A stretch of 64,000 nucleotides of DNA, from NCBI GenBank assembly GCA_032173965.1, contig CM063284.1:108705910-108769909 (forward strand), in the 5' to 3' direction. The position numbers were made by a program, and so were the translations under genes. Positions 51,910 through 64,000 of the stretch are shown one piece after another (within the stretch, counting starts at the first letter, position 1; the number at the start of each line of letters is the position of its first letter). Under the pieces are notes generated by a model that had not been told where the DNA came from, made no database searches, and saw nothing but the letters and a program-made list of their open reading frames with translations. The DNA is from Sitta carolinensis (taxonomy: Eukaryota > Chordata > Aves > Passeriformes > Sittidae).

Positions 51910-54009
51910 ACCTCTGAGTTTTTCATATATTTTCATATCTATTTTCTGAATGATGACCCTGTGCCATCAAGTGCCCTAATACCATAGAGTGGCCACCAGA
52001 CATTTTTTCCTACTGAAAAAGGTTTTTTCAGTGAGAAGCTCGGTAGCTGAATTACATACATGTGTTCATGTTGCTAAAGTTTGGGAGATCTTTCATGGAT
52101 TAATATATAGGAAATGACTAATATCAGGGACAGTGACTAATATTAAAATTAGTTCTTCCTGCTGCTTCTTATGGTAATATTTGCAATACAATATCACTGT
52201 TTCTTCAATTTTTTCTCCTTTTCAACAGGCATTCTTCATCTTAAGTGTTTATGCTAATAATTTCATAATGTACAATCACTTCAGTCTAGCAATTATCAAA
52301 GTACAAAATGTTACTTTACACCACACTGTACACAGATGATGTAGAAATGATTAATATCTCTAGTATTGTTCATTTGTTACTATGGAAATACTGTTCCTCT
52401 ATAGAGCTATTAGTGTATTAGTGATGCAGCCAATGACAGAGAAAGCCTTGGCAAGCACGGTGGTAAAATTAAGATGTATATTGTTAGACATCTGCAGTTT
52501 CAGCATAAATACATAGAAATGTATTTATTTCCCTTGCCTTTCTATGCTAAAAATATCCAGTTCAAGTGCAGACTATTTGGACATAAACTTTACAAGTCTG
52601 TCATTGAAATACCTTATAAAAATGCATTCTAAATCAAAAGAGATGTTGGGAATAAATAAGAAACTTTACCATTTTTGTTATCTATGTAAGTAGAAGTTTT
52701 TCTTTCCTACTAGATATACCTGTGAGTTTTGTTTTGTTCTATTTGTTACCAGAGTTAATGCTCTTCTGCCTTCATATGATAAAGACTCCTCCGTATTTAT
52801 CATCAAAATTTCTTTTCCTTGTATATAACCACATGATTAGGAGGGAAAGAGATATCGGGAACATTTTAAATAGTTCAAAGGTTTCACTGTGAGCATATTT
52901 GCTACTTTCTGATGTCTGAATTTTCCATGCCTAATGTTCTGAATGGGCAATTTATTTTTTCTTCTCTAGAAACTGTTAGCGTTAGGGAAGAGATGGAAAT
53001 ATTTTCAGTGCGAAAATAATTTTTTGTTTTAATTTTCAAAGCTTTTATGGCTTGGTACCTCCTTATTTGCACATACAAATGCTGGGAGGCCAATGTTTAT
53101 CCCATTCTTCCAGCTTCAGTCCAGCAGGGTTGTCAAGTATATATCTATAATATTTTCCCAGAACATGTCATGTTCACTGTTCATGAACACAATGAAAGCT
53201 GCTTCATCACTTTCATTCAATTCTCCTATAGGACTCTTCTGCAGAGATGACCCAAACAAAACTCAGCTTACCTTGTGGTATTGTCAGGAGAGACCACTGC
53301 TTATCCTGGTCTTTTGAGCACCTCATGTTCTTCTCTGTACCACATTGCCTCTTGCTCATATTTCAAACGTGCCTGCAAAGCACAGACATCTTAGATACAT
53401 GAAGAAACCTGGCTAGGATTAAATGGGGACCAGCATGAACTACTTTGTCCACTTTGATGAACTACTTTGATAAGTGTATCAGCTGACAAAATTACTATTT
53501 GTTTTGTTTTTCTGATTCATTTTATGTTTTCTGGCTTAGAGAAGCCATGACTTGTGGCTGGCTGTTGACAACCATAAATAGTAATACTGATATAGTGATA
53601 AATTGATATACATTTTAGAGAGGAAAATTTCAATTTTCTTCACTAATTACAAAAATACTGTGTTTCTAAATAATATGATTTCAATTTACAATCAAGCATT
53701 TTCTTTATTAAGAATTAGAATAAAGGATAAATTATTTGAAGATAAAACTTTATTGCATCAGGTGGTGTCATGTATGTGGCTAGCCTGGACTCTGGTTACA
53801 GGGAAAATAAACAGAAGTTTTGTAGGCTTTGGAAACAAGGTCTGTATTCTATGTTGAGATGGAGTCATCTTTGCAAAACACATTTATTTCTAGTATTTCC
53901 AAAATTTAGCTTAAAAGACTAAGAATGCCACATGAATAGAATTCAGTGATTCCTCGTGCAAACACCCACAGAAGATATGCTGAAAAAGAAAACCTGTAAT
54001 AGTTGTCCT
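51910..54009. other. unique AT-rich non-coding sequence
   Basis: No supported gene or recognised repeat. The last 50 bases before the CR1 fragment may include very diverged CR1 sequence. Confidence 0.55.
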
Positions 54010-54803
54010 GCAAACTTCATGAAGTTCAACAAAGCCACTTGCAAAGGTCCTGCGCCTGAGTCAGAACGCCCACCAGTATAAACACAGGTTGCAGGATGAA
54101 CGGATTGAGAGTAGCCCTCTGGAGAAAGACTTGGAGATACTGATGGACAAAAAACCTTTCATGACTTGGCAATGTGCACTGGCAGCCCCGAAAGAGAGCC
54201 ATTTCCTGGACTATGCTAAAAGAAGTGTGACCAGCAAGTCAAGATCATCACTCTAGTCCTGTACTGTGAGACATCACCCTCAGTACTATGTTCTCTGGAG
54301 TACTCAGAGTACTCTGTGCTCTGGAAGACCTGGACGTGTTGGACAGGTCCAGGGGAGACACACAAAAATATTGAGAGTTCTGGAGCACTTCTGCTTTGAA
54401 GAAAAGTTGAAAAAGATGAGATTGTTTAGCCTGGAGAACAGAAATCTCTAGGGAGAACATATTGAAGCCTTTCAATATATAACAGAGAGTTGTTAGAAAC
54501 ATGCAGAGGATTTTGCCAAGGCCTGAAGTGACAGAACAAAGGACAGTGGATTTCAACTAAAAGAGCGTATGTCTAGAGTAGATATAAGGAAGAAATTCTT
54601 TACAGTGAGGTAGGTGAGGCACGGGGACAGGTTGTCCAGAGAACTTGTGGGTACCCGTTCCCTGGAAGAGTTCAAGTCTAGCTTGAATGGAGCTTTGAAC
54701 AACCTGGTCTAGTTGGGAAGTGTCCCTGCTCATGACAGATAGTTGGAACTAGGTGATCTTTAAAGGTCCTTTCCAATCAAAAGAGTTCTGCTAGTCTATG
54801 ATT
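54010..54803 (+). mobile_element. CR1 LINE, 3' portion (end of ORF2 plus 3' UTR)
   Basis: From AACTTCATGAAGTTCAAC (54013) the sequence follows the end of CR1 ORF2. Landmarks are the GGATTGAGAGTAGCCCTCTGG block (about 54103-54123, read in part), GTGTGACCAGCAAGTCAAG (54226-54244), GTTTAGCCTGGAGAACAGAA (54424-54443) and AAGGAAGAAATTCTTTACAG (54587-54606). The 3' UTR block GGAACTAGGTGATCTTTAAA (54746-54765) follows. It ends near TCTATGATT (54795-54803), the CR1 tail unit. Frameshifts and stops interrupt the reading frame, so the copy is dead. The 5' boundary is uncertain by some tens of bases. It is a longer and probably different-subfamily copy from the one at 27435-27853. Confidence 0.9.
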
Positions 54804-57800
54804 TTTTGGGGTGGTTAAAGGAGCAGGTGGGTGGTGTTCTATAAAATTTATATTTGTATGAATGAACCATGGCAATACAAAGCCCTAATAGGTAGTCAAA
54901 ATTATTTTTATGTGTATGATTTCAGGCACATGCTTTTAAGTGCAAGATAATAAAAAGTGCTCACTGCGACACCGACCTGGAGGAGCTCCATAAAATCACT
55001 TAATGGTCTACATCACAGCTTCAAATGATTCAGTTCATTAGAATTAATGAGGGGTGGTAGGTCTGGAAAAGATTTCATATTGGATATGGTCATAGTAATT
55101 TGTTCTGTTCACTAAATAATTGTGTCATCTCACTGGCACAAATCTTTCAATTTTAACATTATTTTTAAGCTACCTCTTTTAAAGTTTGTTTTGATAACCT
55201 TTGTTGGAAGCAGTATCCAAAATAGTTCACTCTGAGGAATAATATATAATTTAAAAAGGCATAAAAATACACTGTTCTTGTTCCCAAATTACACAATTTT
55301 AAAATGTTACATAATGCATAAACAGCTTTGATGAATCCATTTAGTCATTCTTATTGAATCATGATGTCAACATTTCATTAACTTCAGGATTCCTGCAGAA
55401 CTCAGGGAGAGAGGTCAACTAACTTTTAAAAATTTTACTTATTAAAATAACAAGAAAAAACAAAAAAATTCTTCTTAGTGTTATAAAGGAATATCTTCAT
55501 ACAAGATGCTCTTGTATAATCAACATTAATGCAAGAAAAACTATCTAGGTTCCTGTGGGAACCTGAAATACATTTCATCTGGCTCTATCATTATGGAAAT
55601 TTTGACCATTGGCTCTTAATTAGGTGCTCTCATTTGCATGATGAAAGTTCATGAATTTGACTAGACACCATTCATAACTATACTTTATTTAAGTTGCTTT
55701 GTAAGGAGTGATATATTGCACTGCAGTAAACAGGGAAAAAAATCAAGACCTTGGCACATATAAGTGCATATTTAACATGCCAAAAAGACTTCCTTAGGGC
55801 TAAAGCAACTACGGCTCGGGGTAGCAGTTGCCACTGTGTTCAGCTGAATTAAAGTCTTTCTGAGAAAATCCACTGCGATCCCACCAGCTAAAATATTGAA
55901 AATAATCGCATGGTTGATGAGATAACGACAGTTGTGACTAGCCTGGGGCTCTAAGGCAAGAAGACTCAAAAGGACAAGGATCTTTTCTAACAATGAGCTT
56001 TTCAACTCTGATAGCTAAGAAAGAAGGTGTTCAAATGATCACACACATTGCAGAAATTACAGAGCCATGTCTCATTTCATTAAAACCAAATTATTATAAT
56101 CTTGTCAGTGCTCAATTAAGAATCCATGTACACTGCAAGGGAAACTCAGATGAGCTAAAATCAAAATTAGAATACAAAAATTAACTATTTCTTGAAAAAA
56201 ATCCTGCCACCTTATGAAACTTTGAGGATGGTGATCTGAATGTGTTAGATTGAATACAGGTTACAAGTATTATCCACGCTGCGATTACTGGTCTCTGACC
56301 TTATCCTGGGGCTAACTGTGAAGCCTGGCTAGACATTAGCATATATAACGAGAAAATACATCATATCATTGACTTAATCAAAATATGATAATTAATCATT
56401 GCTCTATCTGCCTTTGGGAATAAAATTTTTCTAAATGTTAATTAGCCTACAAAAGTAACAAGTGAGCTTTTTAATCTCCTTTGCCTCTTTATTAGCCTAT
56501 GAGCTAAGCACCTCAAGAGAGCCTCAACTTCTGCTTCCTCATTTTGACTCCTTGCATTTTGTCCAAGTATCAGACAACTGTCTCATTCATGAAAAGTATC
56601 TATTGAACCCAGTGCTCTGTGAAGAACAGAAATGAAAAATTATTGCAGAAGCCAAAACGAGAACGATATTATGTCTGATAAGTATGTCAAAACTATATGA
56701 TTTGTGTTTCAATTCAGTTTATGACTCAGGTGAAATTATTCATTTAACATTACAAATCTGATAAATTCTTGCAATTGATTTTCCACTGTTAAAATAACTG
56801 TAATAAGCATTATTTGAATGACTCAGTTTACTTCAGACCAGACTTGCTATCATGAGGCAGTAAAAACTAACCAACAACACAAGCAAACAAACAAACAAAA
56901 CAAACAAACAAACAAACAAAAAAAAATATGGGAAATGGGAACTGGCATAGTGGGGGTTCCTTGAAGTTTAGGCTATGAATTGTTTGAACAAAGGGTGGAC
57001 AAGGGAGATAAAAATTAAAGAGAGGTTGTTATTGGGAAACAAAATTGAGAATTTTCTGAATTTTTTTTAAAGGCTAATGAAAAATTCTGTCCATAAAAAG
57101 AAATTTCAGAAAGTAACTCTAAGAAAATATCAGATTACATACGTAGTTTCAGCCATTAAGGTAAATAGGTCTCAGTTCTATTTTTTTGGTTTTAAGAACC
57201 ACTCTCAAGATATTCATAAAAGCAGAACTACGACTCATGTTTTAGACAGAAGGGGTTTGCAAATATCTTTAAGCTGCACAGATCCAAATATGAATCCTGC
57301 TTTTCTTCCTTCAAATCTCCAGGTTGTTGAGGTGCAGATTCCAGGCATTTCTTTCCAAGCTGCAAGATTCGTCTCTATATTATCAAATCACCAGGACTGG
57401 CTGTGTGACAAAAAGTTTCAGAAGCTCTCTCACCCTGTCATGTTCAAGATCAGTCATTTCACACTGCCAGCAGGCCCTTTTTTAACACAGAACTAAAAGT
57501 GTTAGTAACACTTGCTTTTGCTAGAATCCCTTTTGGACTGTGTGGTAGGACCAGGAAATGCGTGTATGATGAGATGCATTCTTTTTAGAGATGCAGTTCT
57601 CATTTAGAAAAATGTGAAAACGAAATATAAATAAGAACTCTCCTTCATATACATAATGTATATATTTATGCACACATGTAGAAATGTATGTATACACACT
57701 CCTGTTTGTGTGCAATGCCTGTGTATGTTTCATAAATAGAGCCCCTAAAGTAATGAAAGAAATATTACAAAGCTATGTAATGGGCAACATTCCTCTGGAA

Positions 57801-60800
57801 ATATACCATTAATTATGATCAATTCTCTCAGTATTCATGGGGTTGCAATATGTAATCCCTTAAGAATTCTGTTGTAATTTAGCATTAATTAATTTCCACC
57901 TACAACAAAGCATTCCTTAATCTTGAATAATGTAGTGCTTATTGCCTTTCTTGCTAACATCTCTGATTTTTTCCAGTGTCTTCCTCCTTTTACCTCTAGT
58001 CAGAAGGTTCTTCTGTGTATTTTTAGACATCAATACACAGAACTAAGATCTCCCTACTACTACTCAGACCTAAAATAATTTGAATGCATTATTTATCCCT
58101 TGAGTAATTTGCCACAACTAATCCTCACAGGCAGGTCTAATGCTGGATCCTCTGGGATATTCCTTATTTCTGATTAATATTAACTGTGAAAGCACATCTT
58201 GAAAAAATACACCACTGGGGTACTGCTGCCTCGCCAATGCTGAAAGCCAGATGCCTGCTTTCCAGTGCCAGCAGAGCTGTACCAGGTTTGTCAGACACAT
58301 GAAGCCCTGTGACACAGCCAGGAAATGCCCCGACCCCGGCCTCCCAGGCGGGCAGCAGAACAGCTCGGAAAGCTTTTGAACGTGGGCTGCATGTAGTGAT
58401 CCCCATTCGTCACTCTCTGATCCCAGACCCGAAACTGCTAAGCGTATCTGTCCATACCGTGTGTGTCAGGCATGTGGATAAATGCCTCGTTTTGACCTCT
58501 AGTAAATCTGTATTTGTGTAGTGGTAGTGTAACTGGATTTCTCTCTCTGCAGAGGTGTGTCTTGGCCAGGTCAGTCTATGATGTTTCTTTCTCACTTTAC
58601 TACTCAGCTGATCACACCATCGAACCTAGCAGGGCTGCTACAATCTTTTCAGAGGGTGTTTCAAATATTCCAAAGTTCAGAGAGATTTTGTTGTTACTTG
58701 AACATAACAATAGGATTGCTACTACCACATTATAAACCCAAATAACTCAGTATTTTGGGATTCAGGAGACTGTCTTTGTTGAAGAGTTTTCAGTTTTTTC
58801 TTCTCTTTCAGATGAAATGTATTTGAACTGTCACATTATTCAGACGCATGAATGAGAAGAGAGACATACACAGAGCTTTGCTCTTCTGACAGTACTCTTA
58901 AAACCGCCTTTATACTTCTTAAATGCTGTTATCAGTGCTTCTTAAAAGAAACATCTTCCAGTTAGAAGACTTAAAAAATAGAATTTTTTTTTTTAAAAAC
59001 AGCCACTGATATTTTAGCAAAAAGACAAAGTGTTTATAGTACACCAGAGAACAATAAAATTTCAGTGGTAATAGAAGCCATAAAAAATATTAACAAAATA
59101 TGTTATATTAAAAATACTAAAGGTCAATTTAAAAAGTAACTAGAGAACATTGCCAGCCATTTTCCAAGGTACATCTGCAGTCAGTTTGGTAGGACAATAA
59201 CATAGTAACAATTTCAATAAGATTTTAATGGAAGTCTTTAATGGAGACCCTGCTATGGTACCATTTACGATGTTCACTAATGATGGCAAAACGATTTCAA
59301 TATCACTCTAAAGGGATTCCATTATGAAGCCATTACAATATGAATCTGCAAAAGCAAAATACTTTCATGAGAAATCCATAGAGAGAGTGGGATGGTTCCA
59401 TTACTGGTTCCAAAGTGATATGATGGCACTCCAAGGATCTTGCTACAAACCCATAGGGACTACACCAGCATGTAAAATGATGATATGCATGAAAAGCTTA
59501 TTTGCAGATAGACTTGTACTTCCATTTGAAAATAGCATTTTGTTCTGAAATAACACAAAAAAATGTCATCTTTAGAATCATGCCTTTTTCCTACTTGCTT
59601 TCCAAGAAATATTCATTTGCCTTAACAAACAAAGACCTTCAGTCTTCCTTCCTTTTTAACTCTATCTTGCTGTCAGGTTGAAGAAAGTGAGGTTAGTTCT
59701 ACTTTGTTCAGGTCATGTTTGTTTATCTGAAGTATATCATTTACTTCAGCACTCCCCTACTGAGGTGAACATGAGAATTTTCTGAGGTCTATGCTATCAC
59801 GCAATAGTCCCTCCAACTGACCCTACTGACAAGGATTGGCAAAACTGTAGGATATGAGCTTCTTTTGAAAATGTCCTAAGCCTACAGAGAAAGTTCTGAA
59901 TTGAAATGGTTAAGTTTGATTATCTCTCTTCATTTGTTAAACTAAATTCTCTTGCATTTTCTTATGAAAAGTCTGCGCTAGAACTGCTTGCGAAGGTGTT
60001 GATAGAACCTTTCATCAAGGGTGAGAAGTTCCACAAAAGCATGCCAAACTTACCAAAAAAACATAGCTAAGTGTCCTTTTTGACATATTAAGAATTACAT
60101 CGTTTACATTGATGTGACATTACATGACATTTTCTTATGGAAAATTTTTGAAACTTCCCCCCTCCCTCTTCTCCATTCTGCTACATTATGAAATTGCAAT
60201 CAAAACCCGGGCAGGTGTGAGGAGTTGGAGTGGGTACCTGTGTGTGTATGATGGGTGTGTTTTTTGGTTTGGTTTACTTTTCCTAATATAAGGACATTAG
60301 TTTCCAGAATCCTGGAAAAGTTTTGTTTGAATTTAGTATGAAGCTTTATTTCTAGAGAGCTGAAGTCTTCTATGAAAGTTAATTACTGTTTTTGTCTCAG
60401 CTCCTTAACATATATAGAAAGTTTTGCTTGCCAAGAAGCATTCATCTTCAAAACCCTTTGTAGATATTAAAGTTTATAAATCTAAATAATTAAATATTTC
60501 AAATACAGCGCATTTGAGACCCCTTTTTACAAGAGTGTTTGCCATTCAGAAGTCCAGATTTTTAGCAAACCCTTGTTCTCTTCTTCTTCAATGCAAATAC
60601 AAGCATATTTCATTTCACACACACCAGAAAGACACTTTTTTGAAAATCACAGAACACATGGGGGTAGATTAAACTACATGTCCTGTTCCTGCTACTGCTC
60701 TTTGTTTGACATCTTACTAATTAATGTGTTCAGCTCAACAGATCAAGGGCTTTTAGTTGAAGGATCTGTTATCACAGCATATTCCTCCCTTTCCTGGTTG

Positions 60801-63800
60801 TAACTAGCTGGCTTCCTCAGATTCTGTAGAGCTCTAGTCAAGCCTGAGATGTATCTTTTCAGGTTTTTTTGGGATTTTTTTCCATTCTGTTAATTGTATT
60901 TCCTAATTTTAAAATTGAATTCATAACTTTAACTAAATTTCACAGCCGGTTAATAATTTTAAAGTTGTATTGTTTCTGTAAGTTTCAGCAACACAGAAGA
61001 CTGGTTAGGAGAGAGCAAAATAAAGTTATTAGTGCCCACACAAGAGGAAGAACTAAATATGAAATGTTCTTTTTTTGTACTACTGCTACATCCAATGATT
61101 TCTCTCAGCACTGATACTGCCTACAAGAGTGAAAGAATCTTGACTCAAAATTCAAAACATTTATGTTAAAATATCATGAACTCACATCTTTGCTTTAATT
61201 CCTGCTTGTATATTGTATCCAAAGTATTTAGAGGAAACTTGACTAGAATATTTCTACACTGTAACAAAGATAGTCGGTGTATAAAGCAAGAGTTGTTAAC
61301 AGACCTGAATGTATTTAGAAAAGGAAGGTCAACTACAAGACAGTGTGAACTAGTTTTTGAAAAGAAAGTTTCTACAGTCTGGAAACTTTCAGAACCACCT
61401 AATTCTTAACCAAGAATATGAAGAATCAGAGAGCACTGAGCTACACTGCATTCTTTTTATGATTTCTAACCTTGTAAGAGTTCAGACAGACATACCAAAC
61501 TTTATTCTAGATATGTTCCTTATTTCTTCTTCTATTTCTTCTAAGAAGTCTTAACATTATTTCAGCTTCATTTTTCTCAATGGAATAAACTGAAGTAATT
61601 TTCATCCCAGTTCTTCCACTTACTTTTGTGGTGTATATTTGGAATCTGTTTAGTCATCATTTCTTGGCTCTTTACAGTCCTTTGAAATGCTCAAAAGAGC
61701 TAATATTGTATGTTTGTTTTATGCGTTATGTGAAACAGGCACGGAATCAAAGTGCTGGTTGAACTTCAACACTGGCATCCTCAGCTTGCTTGGCTCCAGC
61801 CACCTTGTCAGCAGTGCTCACAGAATCAAAACCAAGAGCAGAACAGTCTGGGAACACATGCATCCATGTGTTCTGTTTCCACAATTGTAGTCTCTGCAGC
61901 CCACAGAGCTTGTGATGCTGTCTGAAATATGGCAATTTGTCTGCAATTTTAATTTTTTTTATTTTTGACATGATGTATTTATTTGACTCTATAATACAAT
62001 AATAGAGGTGGGGTAGCATGGCTATTGCAAAATAAACTATCATTGGGAACAGTGTCTTTTCCATAATTAAAGCATGGATATTGAAAACAGGAGAATTCCA
62101 ACTGACAAAATTATTGTGTGCATAGAGCTTGACAAGGTGCATTTTGAGGGAGCAGCCACTTCCTTTCCAAGAATTCTTGAGATTCAGAATAAAGTGCTCT
62201 TCAAAAAACTTGACACACCTGGCTCTTTTGTGAGCATTGTAGACACAAAGCATTTTAAGGTGTCTGTGTTTTTTATGTCCTTATTATATTTGCACTGCAT
62301 ACTGCATAAAAATAAGTGATGTCGTTTTCACTGTGTGAAATCTGAGAGAAAAGCAGCCAAATTGTAGCTATAACAGGCAGCAGCAATAACCATCACTACT
62401 GGCAAACTCTGGCAGATATTTTTGCTGTCAGCAATGTTTCTTAAAATAAAACCCTTTTTTGTTAAAACCTGTCTTTGCCCTCATGCCACTTTGATATCTA
62501 TGCTTTCCTTGCTGTCTTGGTTAAGGCCACTGGAATTGCAACTTAAGGTGTTCCAAATTTGATATGGATCCCTTGTGGAGGTTCAACCAGAGTTCATATA
62601 TCTCTGATTATTTCAATCTTTCTTTGTCTCAAGGGGAGTATAAATATGAACCTGTTTGGCTGTCTCTATAGATTTTTGAGTTTTTTTGCTTTTTCTCAAG
62701 CCAAAATTGATAAAGATAGTTGTACAGGCAAAAATATAAAACATTATATTTTAACTCAGAAATCACAGAACATAATAATCTTCAAGCACTGCATCTTCTA
62801 ACATAACCTAGAATAATCCAGAGAACAGCTGACCAAATTTTGTTTTAGCTAAGACTAAATAAAACTAGGGAAATGGGTGACTACCCTTAAACAGATAAGC
62901 ACTGGAGTAATTGAGAAAGGAGGAGGCGGACTAGATGGAAACAGAGAGTGACAATAAATTGTCACTTTTGCTGTCACCATTGCTATAGAAAATAACAACC
63001 CTGTTGCACTGTATTATCGGTGTCTTCAACTGTATCCTTTGATATGATCCAGAATTCTTATTTTATGATATGTGGTATATCAGAGTTTAGAAGTTGCTAT
63101 TAATATTGTGTGGGGAAAAGGGAACACATCCAAGACATTATCCTTAGTCTAACAAGATCTGAACACTCTAACTAAATTGTCTATTTAGTATTAGTGTACA
63201 AACAATGATACCAACTCTTCTAGCTAATAATACACTCAAGATTTCTATGCACAAGCATCTATCATCTAATCTTTTCCTCCAGTGTAAATTCACCCTTTAA
63301 ATATCTCTCTAGATCTCAAAGTCAAGCTTCAAGAAAGGGTAGGATTTGAGCTACAACAAGTTATCAACATCCCAAGTTGTTTGCTGGGAGAAATAAGATG
63401 GGGATTTCTTCTCCCTCATGGTAGGGTACATGTATGGTCACTGGCTTACAAGGTTGTACTTCTTTATTGACCAGTAACTGGCCACTGTGCTTTGGGTTTA
63501 CAGTTTGGGGTCCTTTATATGCTCCAGCATCTTTGCATTCCCTCATTGTGTTTTGTTCTAGGTTCATAAATAGCTTGCTACCCACTGACTAAATACTTAT
63601 TATTCCTATCCAGTACGTAACACGATATTACAACACCCAGCTGTCCAAAGTTTAAAGAAGTTCAGGCCATAGTATCTTACCACTGCACAACTGTTGCCAA
63701 AAGAAAGGGCTCAGCTCCAGATAAACCAAACAAGTCCTGCCACCCTGCTACAGTTGAAAAAGTCTATGACCTTTTTCTAGCAATTAGAAAACTATATCTA

Positions 63801-64000
63801 TTGGATTTAGCCTGGCATTTCTACTGAACTTCAGCCTGAATTTCCACTGGTCCATATAATTCAGCTTGAGAAAATTTACTATAATTTCTGGGAAAGATAG
63901 ATTGCAGATATGAGAAGATGTATCCAAAGTTTGCAAGGGAATTAAAATGCAGATAAAATGTGAACATCATATTTCAAAAGTAAGGGTAGTATGGTATGTT
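54804..64000. other. unique AT-rich non-coding sequence, about 9 kb
   Basis: No supported gene. A (CAAA)n repeat lies at 56883-56926 and a CpG-rich patch at about 58229-58490. The stretch near 55990-56180 has a composition seen in conserved non-coding elements, which is only an impression. The largest frames, 57077-57496 plus (139 codons) and 61747-62253 minus (168 codons), show no domain and no splice or promoter context that would support them. Confidence 0.6.
56883..56926. repeat. (CAAA)n microsatellite
   Basis: About nine CAAA units with one slip (CAAAAC), followed by an A run. It is a simple tetranucleotide repeat. Confidence 0.93.

Noticed and set aside
51664..51936. Gly-Arg-Lys-Glu repeat frame on the minus strand
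   Set aside because: It is the translation of the (CCTT)n microsatellite complement.
57077..57496. 139-codon plus-strand open frame
   Set aside because: No recognisable domain and a length within chance expectation for 64 kb of six-frame sequence.
61747..62253. 168-codon minus-strand open frame, the longest outside repeats
   Set aside because: I recognise no domain, its composition changes midway, and there is no promoter, splice or codon-bias support. A decayed processed pseudogene cannot be excluded, and a protein search would decide.

Overview
This window looks like avian nuclear DNA, most likely from an intron or an intergenic gene desert. The base composition is AT-rich and CpG-poor. 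The interspersed repeats I recognise are bird-type: three fragments of CR1 LINEs and two ERV-type LTR sequences. I found no exon, tRNA, rRNA or other gene I can defend. The reading frames present are short and scattered. The longest ones fall in simple repeats, antisense to an LTR, or in unremarkable sequence with no recognisable domain. The species is not determined; the LTR families suggest a bird, possibly a passerine, and this rests on recall of repeat families rather than a search.

Layout: 1-121 is a purine-rich (GAAAA-type) simple repeat. 122-7754 is unique AT-rich sequence. 7755-8630 is a decayed LTR-type endogenous retroviral sequence. 8631-27434 is mostly unique, with T-rich and A-rich tracts and a perfect 19-bp inverted repeat at 11136-11176. 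27435-27853 is a CR1 3' end that runs into an (ATTCT)n array. 29904-30955 is a minus-strand CR1 reverse-transcriptase fragment with an internal deletion. 31400-31486 and 38576-38785 are A/C-rich simple repeats. 39923-40869 is an uninterrupted run of about 947 pyrimidines, the most conspicuous object in the window. 42606-43227 is a solo LTR of a second family. 51734-51909 is a (CCTT)n array. About 54010-54803 is a plus-strand CR1 3' portion. The rest, to 64000, is unique AT-rich sequence with a CpG-rich patch near 58230-58490.

No genes act together here. What can be read is a history of retrotransposition, decay and microsatellite growth. Three observations deserve a second look. One is the pyrimidine tract, whose repeat unit changes stepwise from TTTCC to TTCCC to TCCCC. 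Another is the possibility that the two large CR1 pieces at 29.9 kb and 54.0 kb are halves of one element separated by an inversion; they abut at the same point in CR1 and face opposite ways. The third is a small set of strong inverted repeats and palindromes. I did not find a convincing new biological system. All family assignments come from recognising sequence by eye, with no database search.
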